Below are positions 54,986 through 63,996 of a DNA stretch of 64,000 bases, in pieces. The DNA comes from Aeromonas lusitana (GTDB lineage: Bacteria > Pseudomonadota > Gammaproteobacteria > Enterobacterales > Aeromonadaceae), in assembly GCF_002812985.1 (NCBI RefSeq), contig NZ_PGCP01000021.1, positions 34,602-98,601 on the forward strand. The letters are read 5' to 3'. Position 1 is the first letter of the stretch. Every line of letters begins with the position of its first letter. A program made the position numbers and the translations under genes. The notes below the pieces were generated by a model. That model was not told the origin of the DNA and ran no database searches. It saw only the letters and a list, made by a program, of their open reading frames with translations.

Positions 54986-55774
54986 TCAAGCGACCGGTTT
55001 TTGGGCCATCACATGGATGTAGCGACCCAATGAGACGAAAGGCTCCTGACGGCAGTACTGCTGCTCCATGGCCAGCAGATCGTCGAACTTCTCGTGCTGA
55101 TCCTGCTTGTGGCGCATGTAGTCGTGGATGACGCGCACCCCGGTCTTGCCGATGATCTTGAGCCCCCCTCGCCCGATCCAGTCGTACACCGGCTCAGGCA
55201 GCTGCGGATTGGTGGGGGTCAGGGCGGTCTGGCGCTTCTTGTTCAGCCCCTGGCGTACATAGTCGAAATTGCCCACCACCAGGCTCTGGAACAGCAGGCC
55301 GTGGCGGTTGTAGAAAAGCAGCGACAGTATGCCCCCTGCATTGACGAAAGGGAACAGACCGAGCAGGGTCTGGCGCGGCTCGGCGAGCCACTCCAGCACG
55401 GCGTGACAGAGCACCAGATCAAAGGTTCCGCTCACATGGGACTTGAGATCCTGGATGGGGCAATGGATGAGACGAATTCTGTCTTCGAGCCCCTGCTCGG
55501 CGATCTGGGTGCGGGCCAGTGCCAGCATCTCTGCCGACAGATCGCACAGCTCCACCTGATGGCCCATGGCCGCGAGCTTCTGGGCAAAGTAGCCAAAGCC
55601 GCCCCCCGCATCCAGGATCCGCAGCGGCCGATTGCCGAGCCGCGCCAGGCAGGCTTCGATGTCGCTCCACACCACGGTAGTGCGAATGCGCCCCTTGGTG
55701 GAGTCGTAGATGTTGCGGGCGAACTTGTCGGCACGTCCGTCAAAACTCTGATCTTGCTTCAAGACAACACTCAT
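54986..55774 (-). CDS. cmoM: tRNA 5-carboxymethoxyuridine methyltransferase CmoM
   Basis: 262 aa, formerly SmtA. SAM loop RILDAGGGFGYFAQKLA, then VELCDLSAEML and LVLCHAVLEWLAEPRQTL; ends with YCRQEPFVSLGRYIHV, identical in pattern to E. coli CmoM. It methylates cmo5U34 of some tRNAs. The start MSVVLKQDQSFDG (55774) is the conserved one; the longer frame to 55828 lacks support. Conserved position before mukF. Confidence 0.93.
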   Translation of the reverse strand: MSVVLKQDQSFDGRADKFARNIYDSTKGRIRTTVVWSDIEACLARLGNRPLRILDAGGGFGYFAQKLAAMGHQVELCDLSAEMLALARTQIAEQGLEDRIRLIHCPIQDLKSHVSGTFDLVLCHAVLEWLAEPRQTLLGLFPFVNAGGILSLLFYNRHGLLFQSLVVGNFDYVRQGLNKKRQTALTPTNPQLPEPVYDWIGRGGLKIIGKTGVRVIHDYMRHKQDQHEKFDDLLAMEQQYCRQEPFVSLGRYIHVMAQKPVA

Positions 55775-55890
55775 CTTCGGCCGCCCCGTCGGTGACTCGC
55801 CATCGGGGCGTAGACAGGGTTGGGCCACAGGAAAAAAGAGAGGTATTCTGTCACATCCCGGATCCGCTGAAAACTCAAGGACGACCCCCT

Positions 55891-56661
55891 TTGTTCGAAC
55901 TCAAGAAGTGGCTGGGTCAGCTGCTGATGCCGCTGCCCTTCTCCCTCTCCTTATTAGTGCTGGCTCTGCTGCTGCTCTGGTTCACCCGTTTCCAGAAGAC
56001 CGGCAAGCTGTTGGCCACCCTCTCCCTGGCGATCGTCGCTCTGATGGGGATGCGGCCGGTCAGCTATGAGCTGGCCCGCTCGCTGGAGCAGACCTACCCT
56101 CCCTTCGAGATAAGTCAGCACCCGGATATAGAAGCTATCGTCGTACTCGGCAACGGTCACGTGAGCGATCCTGCCGTCCCCGAGCGCTCCTGGCAGAACA
56201 ATATAGCGCTGGCCCGCACCCTGGAGGGGGTTCGTCTGGCCGAGGCGTATCCTGATGCCCAACTCGTCTTCTCAGGCGCCGTGGCGGGGGATCCCCTGTC
56301 GAATGCCGAGGTCAACGCCCGCATGGCGGTGAGTCTCGGGATAGACAGGGCCCGCATGACGTTGTTTGAAAACAACAAAGACACCCATGACGAGGCTGTC
56401 AGCATAGCTCGCTTGCTCAAGGGCAAGCGGGTGGCACTGGTGAGCTCGGCCACCCACCTGCCGCGGGCCATGGCGCTCTATCGCGGTCAGGGACTCGATG
56501 CGGTGCCGGCGCCCACGGATTACACCGCCAAGCAGAGCCAGCAGCCGCAACCCCTCTACACTTACCTGCCCAAGGGGCGTTATCTGATGTATTCCGAGGC
56601 TGCCATTCACGAGTGGATTGGGGTATGGTGGGCCCGTCTGCGGGGTCAGGTTAACGAATGA
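55891..56661 (+). CDS. elyC: Envelope biogenesis factor ElyC (DUF218)
   Basis: 256 aa. Two N-terminal helices (LLMPLPFSLSLLVLALLLLW and a second near LLATLSLAIVAL), then a DUF218 domain with IVVLGNGHVSD, FSGAVAGDPLSNAEVNAR and VSSATHLPRAMALYR. E. coli ElyC matters for peptidoglycan and lipid-carrier balance at low temperature. The start is TTG at 55891 with AAGGA ten bases upstream, aligning FELKKWLGQLLMPLP with the E. coli N-terminus. Divergent from cmoM, as in E. coli (ycbC-smtA). Confidence 0.88.
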   Translation: MFELKKWLGQLLMPLPFSLSLLVLALLLLWFTRFQKTGKLLATLSLAIVALMGMRPVSYELARSLEQTYPPFEISQHPDIEAIVVLGNGHVSDPAVPERSWQNNIALARTLEGVRLAEAYPDAQLVFSGAVAGDPLSNAEVNARMAVSLGIDRARMTLFENNKDTHDEAVSIARLLKGKRVALVSSATHLPRAMALYRGQGLDAVPAPTDYTAKQSQQPQPLYTYLPKGRYLMYSEAAIHEWIGVWWARLRGQVNE

Positions 56662-56796
56662 GCGATCGACGATTCCATTCCTGATTTGGATCAGGAAAGC
56701 GAAAAAAAATTACGTCATTTGCCGCCGGGTCAGCTATCTTGGGCTCGGTTCAATTCATATAATGTCGCGCAATCAAATGCCTAGGAGATATACAAG

Positions 56797-57552
56797 ATGA
56801 GACAGCACCTGGTAATGGGTAACTGGAAACTGAACGGCACCAAGGCTTCTGTAGAAGCCCTGATCAAAGGACTGACCCCGGCTGCTGCCGCTCATCCTTC
56901 AGTACAAGTCGCCGTCTGCCCGCCGGTTATCTTTTTGGGTCTGGTTGAGCAACTGACCGCAGGCACCAAGATCGCCTACGGCGCCCAGAACGCCGACCTT
57001 CACGAGTCTGGCGCCTTCACCGGCGAAAACGCCCCCTCCATGCTCAAAGCCTTCGGTTGCACCTACTCTCTGGTGGGCCACAGCGAGCGTCGTACCCTGC
57101 ACGCAGAGACCGACGACGTGGTTGCCGCCAAGTACGAAGTGATCCAGAAAGCAGGCCTGGTGCCGGTACTGTGCATCGGTGAGACCCTGGCTCAGTTCGA
57201 AGCCGGCACCACCAACACAGTGGTTGAAACCCAGCTGAAAGCCGTGATCGACCGTTGTGGTATCGCCTCCTTCGAGAACGCCGTCGTCGCCTATGAGCCG
57301 GTATGGGCCATCGGTACCGGCAAGACTGCCACCCCGGAAATCGCTCAATCCGTCCACGCTCACATCCGCCAATACCTGGCCGGCTTTGACGCGGCCGTGG
57401 CTGCCAAGGTACAGATCCTGTACGGCGGCTCAGTCACTGGCGCGACCGCTGCCGACCTGTTCGGTCAGCCGGACATCGACGGTGGCCTGGTGGGTGGTGC
57501 GTCCCTGAAAGTGGACGACTTCTCCCAGATCATCGCTGGCGCTGCCAAGTAA
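56797..57552 (+). CDS. tpiA: Triose-phosphate isomerase
   Basis: 251 aa TIM barrel. MRQHLVMGNWKLNGTKAS (Asn-Lys), SLVGHSERR (catalytic His), VVAYEPVWAIGTGKTATPE (catalytic Glu, flexible loop) and LYGGSVTGATA (phosphate loop). AGGAGA precedes the ATG. Adjacent pfkA is not co-oriented by chance: both are glycolytic, although a hairpin separates them. Confidence 0.97.
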   Translation: MRQHLVMGNWKLNGTKASVEALIKGLTPAAAAHPSVQVAVCPPVIFLGLVEQLTAGTKIAYGAQNADLHESGAFTGENAPSMLKAFGCTYSLVGHSERRTLHAETDDVVAAKYEVIQKAGLVPVLCIGETLAQFEAGTTNTVVETQLKAVIDRCGIASFENAVVAYEPVWAIGTGKTATPEIAQSVHAHIRQYLAGFDAAVAAKVQILYGGSVTGATAADLFGQPDIDGGLVGGASLKVDDFSQIIAGAAK

Positions 57553-57559
57553 GGCACGC

Positions 57560-57587
57560 ATGAAGAGGGGCCTGGCCCCTCTTCATC
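57560..57587 (+). terminator. Hairpin after tpiA
   Basis: ATGAAGAGGGGC, CTG loop, GCCCCTCTTCAT: twelve-pair stem, followed by a weak T-rich tract. Confidence 0.7.
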
Positions 57588-57703
57588 TATCTCCCTTTCC
57601 TATGGGACTGGAACCCTCTTTTTCATAGGAAAGCCGATATAGTAAAAGTGGCTGACTGCATTTTCAGATATTGATTTTCGACAACTCAGATCCAGAGGCA
57701 CTC

Positions 57704-58675
57704 ATGACCAAACAAATCAAACGTATTGGTGTTTTGACCAGTGGTGGTGACGCACCGGGTATGAACGCAGCCATCCGCGCCGTGGTGCGCGCCGGCCTGC
57801 ATCATGGCCTGGAAGTCTACGGCATCTATGATGGCTACCTCGGTCTGCACCAGGACAGGATCGTCAAACTGGAGCGCCACAGCGTCTCCGACGTGGTCAA
57901 CCGCGGCGGTACCTTCCTGGGCTCAGCTCGTTTCCCCGCCTTCAAAGATCCGAAAGTGCGCGCCGAAGCGATCGAGAACCTGAAGAAACACGGCATAGAC
58001 GCCCTGGTGGTGATCGGTGGTGATGGCTCCTACATGGGCGCCAAGAAGCTGACCGAAGAGGGTTTCCCCTGCATCGGCCTGCCAGGCACCATCGACAATG
58101 ACATCGCCGGCACCGACTTCACCATCGGCTTTGACACCGCCCTGAACGTGGTGGTGGATGCCATCGACCGTCTGCGCGATACCTGCAGCTCCCACCACCG
58201 CATCTCGGTGGTCGAGATCATGGGCCGCCATTGCGGCGATCTGGCCATGTCTGCCGCCGTCGCCGGTGGCGCCGAGTACGTGATCGTGCCGGAAGTGGCC
58301 TTCGATAAAGAGAAGCTGCTGCTGCAGATCAAGGAAGGCGAAGCCAAAGGCAAGCGTCACGCCATCATCACCATCTGTGAGCACGTCACCGACGTGAATG
58401 CCCTGGCCAAGGACATCGAGTCCATGACTGGCCGCGAAACCCGCGCCACCATCCTGGGCCATATCCAGCGTGGCGGTTCACCGACTGCGCGGGATCGCAT
58501 CATGTCCAGCCGCATGGGCGCCTTTGCCGTCGAGCAACTGCTGGCAGGTCAAGGTGGCCGCTGCGTCGGTATCCAAGGCAACGAGATGGTGCATCACGAC
58601 ATCATCGACTGCATCGAGAACCTCAAGCGCCCGTTCAACCAGGAGTTGTACGATCTCTCCACCACCCTGTTCTAA
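57704..58675 (+). CDS. pfkA: 6-phosphofructokinase PfkA
   Basis: 323 aa, ATP-dependent. [21 protein letters not shown] (ATP site), [36 protein letters not shown] (catalytic Asp) and [14 protein letters not shown] are the PfkA signatures. AGAGG lies six bases before the ATG at 57704. The frame extends to 57671 without need. Terminated by a strong hairpin. Confidence 0.97.
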   Translation: MTKQIKRIGVLTSGGDAPGMNAAIRAVVRAGLHHGLEVYGIYDGYLGLHQDRIVKLERHSVSDVVNRGGTFLGSARFPAFKDPKVRAEAIENLKKHGIDALVVIGGDGSYMGAKKLTEEGFPCIGLPGTIDNDIAGTDFTIGFDTALNVVVDAIDRLRDTCSSHHRISVVEIMGRHCGDLAMSAAVAGGAEYVIVPEVAFDKEKLLLQIKEGEAKGKRHAIITICEHVTDVNALAKDIESMTGRETRATILGHIQRGGSPTARDRIMSSRMGAFAVEQLLAGQGGRCVGIQGNEMVHHDIIDCIENLKRPFNQELYDLSTTLF

Positions 58676-58705
58676 GCCATCGTGCTTAATTCAGGTTGTT
58701 GTGAC

Positions 58706-58735
58706 AAAAACCCTCCTCTGGAGGGTTTTTTTTAT
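58706..58735. terminator. Bidirectional terminator after pfkA
   Basis: AAAAACCCTCC, TCT loop, GGAGGGTTTTTTTT. The A-run also gives a T-run on the minus strand, so it could end minus-strand transcription from the right. Confidence 0.92.
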
Positions 58736-59435
58736 ATTTCCACGTTTGCCGAACCGCGCCGTCTGCTGATACAGGCCCCAAGCCTTATATCCCCTAGGCT
58801 CTCAACACTCAGTTCCCTCTCCTCACTTCCCTTCCTTGTCCTTTACTCTCCCTATCCCTCAGCGTGGTCATGGGAGGAACTCCACACATGGCCTAACCCT
58901 GGCCGCATCTGTCTGCGCCCACTGCGCATTGGCGGTACTCAGGGCTCTGCGTATCTGCCTACACCCGACTTTCAGCTCCGGCGTGGCTGTGCATTCAATT
59001 GCCTTATCCATCTCCTCTTTTAACCTTTCATATCTTCATCCTTGCTCTCTCTTAGGGCCTTGCCTCACTCCGGCGCCGGCTACATCGCGATGATGATGAA
59101 AAGAGCACGGTTCACTTCACATAAGAGATGCGCCTCTTTCCCACCGCCAAAGGCTTAAACCAGGCCGCTATTGGCGCACGTTACCCCTCTTTTCTGACCC
59201 TCAATTGAAAATCCATGGTCAGAGCATGTCGTTAACCTGCTGCCATGACTGGGTTTGTGGCATATCGCTCCCCATAAAGTGATGAGGTGCCGAAAATGAC
59301 GCATCAACCATGACCAATCCCCTCATGGCGACATTTTCAGGCGCATTATGGCGCTGGTTAGGCATAGAAAACTTACCAATATACAAAAAGGCCCCATGCA
59401 AATCCCATCAAAACAAACAAATCACATTACGCAAC

Positions 59436-59463
59436 TTACTGTATATAAAGCATAAATCAGTAA
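59436..59463. promoter_or_regulatory. Inverted repeat upstream of the 27-residue peptide gene
   Basis: TTACTG and CAGTAA flank a 16-base AT-rich spacer, about 180 bases before the peptide gene. It could be an operator or an accident of AT-richness. Confidence 0.3.
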
Positions 59464-59582
59464 ATCTATCGACTCACATATGCACCCACCGTAGCCAAGG
59501 TGATAAAACACCCACAAAAATATAAAAATACACAGTTACGAGCTCAGCAGTCGATATTTGCCATATAATTGCATTTTTCGTT

Positions 59583-59610
59583 GTTTTACCGGACCAGTAT
59601 GGTATCTTGG
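59583..59610 (+). promoter_or_regulatory. Candidate promoter of the 27-residue peptide gene
   Basis: TTGTTT, 16-base spacer, TATCTT, giving a leader of about 25 bases before the ribosome site. Only a moderate consensus match. Confidence 0.4.
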
Positions 59611-59643
59611 TCTCATCAACAGTCAGCAAAGGGAGACAAAATA

Positions 59644-59727
59644 ATGAAAGAGTTCGTTGTTACCGCCGTTTTTACCGTGTTTTTCACTCTGGTTGCCGTC
59701 TCTCTGCCCTCGCTGGCGCAGCTCTGA
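59644..59727 (+). CDS. 27-residue single-helix membrane peptide
   Basis: MKEFVVTAVFTVFFTLVAVS then LPSLAQL: a charged start and one hydrophobic helix of about 20 residues. AGGGAGA is eight bases before the ATG, a promoter-like pair lies just upstream and a 14-pair hairpin lies 170 bases downstream. Small one-helix peptides of this kind often regulate or stabilise membrane enzymes. I do not recognise a named family. It could also be a leader peptide for the downstream amidohydrolase. Confidence 0.5.
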   Translation: MKEFVVTAVFTVFFTLVAVSLPSLAQL

Positions 59728-59895
59728 GCCGGTTAATCGATCAGAATATTGCACGACTCCCGTCCTGCAATCCCCTGAACGCTGGCAGATTGAACGCTAT
59801 ATTGGTTTTTTAATGGATTGATGATGAATGCCAGACAAGAGCGGCATTTTTCACGAGTTGGCGAGTATTTTATCACCGCCACCATCATGACCACC

Positions 59896-59926
59896 CAACA
59901 AGGGGAGCCACTGGCTCCCCTTGTTG
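59896..59926 (+). terminator. Strong hairpin before the M20 gene
   Basis: CAACAAGGGGAGCC, ACT loop, GGCTCCCCTTGTTG: 14 perfect pairs, then CATTTCTG. The weak T-tract leaves open a terminator or an attenuator role; it sits 77 bases before the amidohydrolase start. Confidence 0.6.
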
Positions 59927-60002
59927 CATTTCTGTCATCGGCATTTACTCAGACTCCCCTGCCCGTCACAATGTCCGCTGGACTCGCCATACAGGAATCA
60001 TC

Positions 60003-61259
60003 ATGACTCAGGATGCTCTGCGCCACTGGCGCCGCGATCTTCATCGTCACCCCGAAGCGGCCTGGTGTGAATTTCGAACCAGCTCTCTCATCGCTCACCG
60101 CCTCTCGGAGCTCGGATTCGACGTCATGCTGGGCGACCAACTGCTCGCCAGCAATCTCATCATGGGACGGGAAATCGACGTCACGGCCCAGAAAGAGCGC
60201 GCCCTGCGCCAGGGCGCCAATCCCGACTGGCTGGCCCGCATCGATGAGATCACCGGCGTGATGGGATTGTGGGACAGCGGCCGCCCCGGCCCTACCCTGG
60301 GCTTTCGCTTCGACATAGACGCGGTCGAGGTGGATGAGAGTCAGGAGGCACAGCACGCTCCGAGCCAGGGGGAATGGCAATCTTGCAACCCAGGCTGGAT
60401 GCACGCCTGTGCCCATGATGGCCACACCGCCATCGGGCTGGTGCTGGCCGAGCGGATCAGCGCCCTGGCCGAGCGGCTAAATGGTCGTATCAAGCTGTTC
60501 TTCCAACCCGCCGAAGAGGGTTGCCGCGGTGGCAAGGCACTGGCGGCGGGCGGTCAGCTCGACGACGTGGATGCCCTGCTGGCGCTGCACATCGGCATTC
60601 ATGCCAAGAGTGGCGAGCTGGTAGTCAATCCCACCGAATTTCTCTGCTCCACCAAGTTCGATGTGGAACTGATGGGACGCGCCGCCCATGCAGGGCTTGA
60701 GCCCAACGCCGGCAACAATGCGCTGGCGGCGGCCTGCATGGCCACCACCGCCATGCTCGGCATTCCCCGCCATCGGGATGGCATGACCCGCATCAACATA
60801 GGCCAGCTTCACGCCGGCAGCGGCCGCAACGTGATCCCGGGCCATGCTCGCCTGCAGGGGGAGACCCGAGGGGCGACCCCTGAGCTCAACGACTACATGT
60901 TTGGCCAGGTGCAGCAGATAGTGGAAGGGGCCGCCCTGATGCAGGGGGCCACCTACCTCATCCGCAAGCAGGGGGAAGCTATCGGCATCGACAACAGTCC
61001 GGCCCTGTTAGAGGAGATAGTGCCGCTGGCACAGGCGCTCAAGCTGGAGACGGTGCATACCCGCCGCTTCGGGGCCAGCGAAGATGCCGGTTTCCTTATC
61101 GAGCGGGTGCAGCGCAGCGGTGGCGAGGCCGCTTATCTGATCCTGGGATCCGATCTGTCCGCGCCCCATCATCATCCTGAGTTCGACTTCGATGAGCGCG
61201 TGCTGGCGCCCGGTGTCGCCCTGCTGGAGGCCTGGCTGCTCGGCCGCCTCGCGTCCTAG
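60003..61259 (+). CDS. M20D amidohydrolase, AbgA-like
   Basis: 418 aa zinc peptidase/amidohydrolase. Catalytic block MHACAHDGHTAIG (metal Cys, His), FFQPAEEGCRGGK with the metal Glu pair, a lid/dimerisation domain with GRAAHAGLEPNAGNNAL, and the late SAPHHHPEFDFDE. Overall pattern and insertions are closest to AbgA, the p-aminobenzoyl-glutamate hydrolase subunit, but no abgB or abgT is nearby, so the substrate is open. AGGAATC precedes the ATG. Terminated by its own hairpin. Confidence 0.85.
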   Translation: MTQDALRHWRRDLHRHPEAAWCEFRTSSLIAHRLSELGFDVMLGDQLLASNLIMGREIDVTAQKERALRQGANPDWLARIDEITGVMGLWDSGRPGPTLGFRFDIDAVEVDESQEAQHAPSQGEWQSCNPGWMHACAHDGHTAIGLVLAERISALAERLNGRIKLFFQPAEEGCRGGKALAAGGQLDDVDALLALHIGIHAKSGELVVNPTEFLCSTKFDVELMGRAAHAGLEPNAGNNALAAACMATTAMLGIPRHRDGMTRINIGQLHAGSGRNVIPGHARLQGETRGATPELNDYMFGQVQQIVEGAALMQGATYLIRKQGEAIGIDNSPALLEEIVPLAQALKLETVHTRRFGASEDAGFLIERVQRSGGEAAYLILGSDLSAPHHHPEFDFDERVLAPGVALLEAWLLGRLAS

Positions 61260-61269
61260 CTGAGTGTGG

Positions 61270-61300
61270 TAAGAGAGTGCAATAAGAGAGTGCGATAACA
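61270..61300 (+). repeat. Short direct repeat after the M20 gene
   Basis: TAAGAGAGTGCAA then TAAGAGAGTGCGA, two 14-base units in tandem. The reverse complement contains TTATTGCACTCT, the same word that is tandem at 30897-30916. Confidence 0.7.
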
Positions 61301-61316
61301 GAACGCGCTAAAATGC

Positions 61317-61345
61317 AAAAAGGCAGCCCTTGGGCTGCCTTTTTC
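61317..61345. terminator. Bidirectional terminator between the M20 gene and yjjG
   Basis: AAAAAGGCAGCCC, TT loop, GGGCTGCCTTTTT. Confidence 0.92.
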
Positions 61346-61373
61346 ATTACAGATTCCATCCTGGCCTCTTCGC

Positions 61374-62054
61374 TTATTGTCCCAGCACGATATCGGCCAG
61401 GTGGGCGAAGTGGTGGATCTCGTGGGTCGACTCGCACGGCGTGTCGTGACGCTGCGGGTTGTACCAGCAGGTGGCCAGCCCCTGGGCCGCCGCGCCCGCG
61501 ATGTCGGTCTTGGGGTTGTCCCCCACCATCAGCACCCGGGCCGGGCTCGGTTGCCCCATCAAGTCGAGGGCATGCTGGAAGATGGCGGCGGCGGGCTTGG
61601 TGACATGCACCTCATCCGAGATAACCAGCGGCTCGAACCAGTCACCCCAACCCAGTTTGTCGAGACGCCCGCGCTGGGGCAGGCTGAAACCGTTGGTGAT
61701 GATCCCCATGCGCACCCGCCCCTGCAGGGCCAGCAGCGTCTCTGTCACCCCCTCCAGCGGCTCGCTCAGGGCGATGATCTGCTGCAAGAAGGCATCGTTC
61801 ATGGCCATGGGCGCCACATCCACCTGCTCGGCGAACAGGGAGAAACGGGTCTGCTGCAGGTGCGCCGCGTCGATTTCACCGCTGTTGTACTGCTGCCACA
61901 GGCGGTGGTTCAGCTCGTGATACTCCGCCATCTTGGCGGGGGTCGGCATGACGCCGTAGATCTGCAGGGTCCGCTCCAGGGCCTGGGCGACCGGGAAATC
62001 GAGCAGGGTTTCGTCCAGATCGAACAGCACCCAGTCATAACTTGGTTGTTTCAC
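61374..62054 (-). CDS. yjjG: Pyrimidine 5'-nucleotidase YjjG
   Basis: 226 aa HAD-superfamily phosphatase. Motif I DLDETLLDF, motif II ITNGFS, motif III VTKPAAAIF and motif IV VLMVGDNPKTDIAGA. Length and pattern fit E. coli YjjG (225 aa), which removes phosphate from non-canonical pyrimidine nucleotides. I start at GTG 62054 with AAGGATAA at ideal spacing; ATG 62105 would add 17 unsupported residues. It follows the M17 gene by 63 bases on the same strand. Confidence 0.9.
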   Translation of the reverse strand: MKQPSYDWVLFDLDETLLDFPVAQALERTLQIYGVMPTPAKMAEYHELNHRLWQQYNSGEIDAAHLQQTRFSLFAEQVDVAPMAMNDAFLQQIIALSEPLEGVTETLLALQGRVRMGIITNGFSLPQRGRLDKLGWGDWFEPLVISDEVHVTKPAAAIFQHALDLMGQPSPARVLMVGDNPKTDIAGAAAQGLATCWYNPQRHDTPCESTHEIHHFAHLADIVLGQ

Positions 62055-62117
62055 ACTTATCCTTACATCTTGTGGTTGCAGCGCGCCCTGCGGCGCGCTG
62101 CTCATTGGTCACACGCC

Positions 62118-63584
62118 TCAGCGCAAGGGGCTGGCGAGCAGATCCAGGGTCAGCCTGACCCCAAAACCGGTTACCTCGCTGCTGACCACCCCGTTGCCTC
62201 CCTTGTTGCGAAAACCGCTCAAGTCCAGATGCAACCAGGGGGTGGTGGCGGGCACGAAGCGGCTGAGGAAGCGGGCGGCATCGATGTGATCCGGCGATGC
62301 CCCCGGCGCACACTGCAGCAGATCGGCCCATTCACTCTCTATGTTGTCGTCATAATCCTCATCCAGCGGGAAGGGCCAGACCCGCTCGCCGCTGTGTTGG
62401 CCGAGGCTTATCAGATCCCCAAGCCACTCCGGACGGTTGGTGAAGGCGCCGCTGTAACGGCTGCCGAGGGCCCGCTTGCAGGCACCGGTCAGGGTGGCGT
62501 AGTCGATGAGCAAGTCAGGCTCATCCTGCGCCGCCATGGCCAGCGCATCCGCCAGCACCATGCGCCCCTCGGCGTCCGTGTCCACCACCTCTATGGTGGT
62601 GCCGTTGATGGCGGTCACCACCTCGCCGGGGCGATAGGCCTTGGGGCCTATGTGATTCTCGGCGATGGCGAGCCAGCAATGCACCTCGAGGGGCAACTTG
62701 GCCCGGCTGATGGCGAGCAGGGTGCCGAGCGCCACGGCGCTGCCCCCCATGTCCAGGTGCATGCCGTACATGCTGCCGCCCACTTTCAGGTTATAACCGC
62801 CGGAGTCGTGGCAGATCCCCTTGCCCACCAGGGCCAGGCGACGCTCAGGATTGGCCGGGCGATAGCTGAGTTTGACGATGGCCGCCTGATGATCATCCGA
62901 GCCCCTGGCCACCGCCAGGAAGGCACCGGCGCCGAGTCGGGTCAACTCGGTTTCATCAAACTCCTGCCACTGCCAGCCCTCCTCCCTGGCCAGGTCTCGG
63001 GCCAGGGCGCGATAATGCTGAGGCGTCAGGTCCGAGGCGGGCAGCACGGCGAGGTGGCGCGCCAGGCCATTGCCTTCGGCCTCGGCCAGGATCCGGGTCA
63101 GATCCAGGGCGCAGGCAGGCGATATGGTGATGGTTTGATGGCGCACGGGGGCATCGGCCTGTTGCTTGTGATGGGGCAGCGCCACATTGGCCGCGAGCAG
63201 GGTCGACAGCACCAGCTCGGCCAATTCGGCCCGGCGGGCGTCATCGAAACCGGCCAGGTGTAGCGCCAGCGTCTCCACATTGAGGCCCGCGAGCGGCGCA
63301 AGCCAGCCGCGCACCTGCTTGTAGAGCTTATGATCCCGCGTGAGGTCGGGGGCAAGGAAGACCACCAGTTGCAGCCCGCCCCGATCAGCGAGGCGATAGG
63401 GCGCCTTCTGACCCAGGGCTATCTGGGCCGCCACACCGGCAAATTCGGGCTGTGCCAGCGTCTTGTCACGCTCGGTCTCGGCCAGCAGCAAGAGCTTGAC
63501 GGTGGCAGCGCTTGCCAGCACCTGGGTCAGGGTCAGGGACTCGATAGCCAGAGCGGGAGGAAGATAACGAAAGGGTTGTACCAT
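62118..63584 (-). CDS. M17 leucyl-aminopeptidase family protein
   Basis: 488 aa. C-terminal catalytic half with GKGICHDSGGYNLKVGGSMYGM (metal-binding Lys/Asp) and EVVDTDAEGRMVLADAL. The classic M17 motifs read GKGITFDSGGISLK and NTDAEGRL; here the Asn of NTDAEGR is Asp and the first motif is altered, so this is a divergent subfamily rather than PepA or PepB proper. The N-terminal half is a poorly conserved regulatory domain. It probably removes N-terminal residues of peptides with two metal ions. GAGG precedes the ATG at 63584. Likely same operon as yjjG. Confidence 0.85.
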   Translation of the reverse strand: MVQPFRYLPPALAIESLTLTQVLASAATVKLLLLAETERDKTLAQPEFAGVAAQIALGQKAPYRLADRGGLQLVVFLAPDLTRDHKLYKQVRGWLAPLAGLNVETLALHLAGFDDARRAELAELVLSTLLAANVALPHHKQQADAPVRHQTITISPACALDLTRILAEAEGNGLARHLAVLPASDLTPQHYRALARDLAREEGWQWQEFDETELTRLGAGAFLAVARGSDDHQAAIVKLSYRPANPERRLALVGKGICHDSGGYNLKVGGSMYGMHLDMGGSAVALGTLLAISRAKLPLEVHCWLAIAENHIGPKAYRPGEVVTAINGTTIEVVDTDAEGRMVLADALAMAAQDEPDLLIDYATLTGACKRALGSRYSGAFTNRPEWLGDLISLGQHSGERVWPFPLDEDYDDNIESEWADLLQCAPGASPDHIDAARFLSRFVPATTPWLHLDLSGFRNKGGNGVVSSEVTGFGVRLTLDLLASPLR

Positions 63585-63731
63585 AGGAGCAGGCCTCATC
63601 CATGAACAGAAGCCAAGATGATACCGAACAAATGCCAGGAACGACCAGCATCTTGAAATTAATGTGCAAGATCAGGGGGATAAACAGGGATACGGGAATA
63701 AGAGAAATTACAGAAGGGAAAAACAGTAAGT

Positions 63732-63808
<77 letters not shown>

Positions 63809-63919
63809 TCCGAATTGTTGCCTGTTGCCAGGACTTTTCACCACAAGCCTGCCGAGCAGTAGCAGTTTGTGTGTTCGCAGCACCGCAGCGACCGAGGTCG
63901 TGCCATGCACACAAATAGT

Positions 63920-63996
<77 letters not shown>

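Larger units (their letters stand above)
58736..59643. other. Unassigned interval between pfkA and the 27-residue peptide
   Basis: No gene recognised in about 900 bases. Left part (58790-59100): strongly pyrimidine-rich on the plus strand, that is GGA-rich on the minus strand. Right part (59370-59640): AT-rich, with an inverted repeat TTACTG-N16-CAGTAA (59436-59463) and a TTGTTT-N16-TATCTT promoter-like pair (about 59583-59610). A 60-codon minus-strand frame at 59219-59401 has no support. Confidence 0.5.

Noticed and set aside
59219..59401. 60-codon minus-strand frame resembling a transposase end
   Set aside because: The resemblance is too short to name a family and there is no ribosome site.
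59818..60006. 62-codon frame whose stop overlaps the M20 start (ATGA)
   Set aside because: It runs through a 14-pair hairpin, has only a weak ribosome site and no recognisable protein character; the overlap may be chance.
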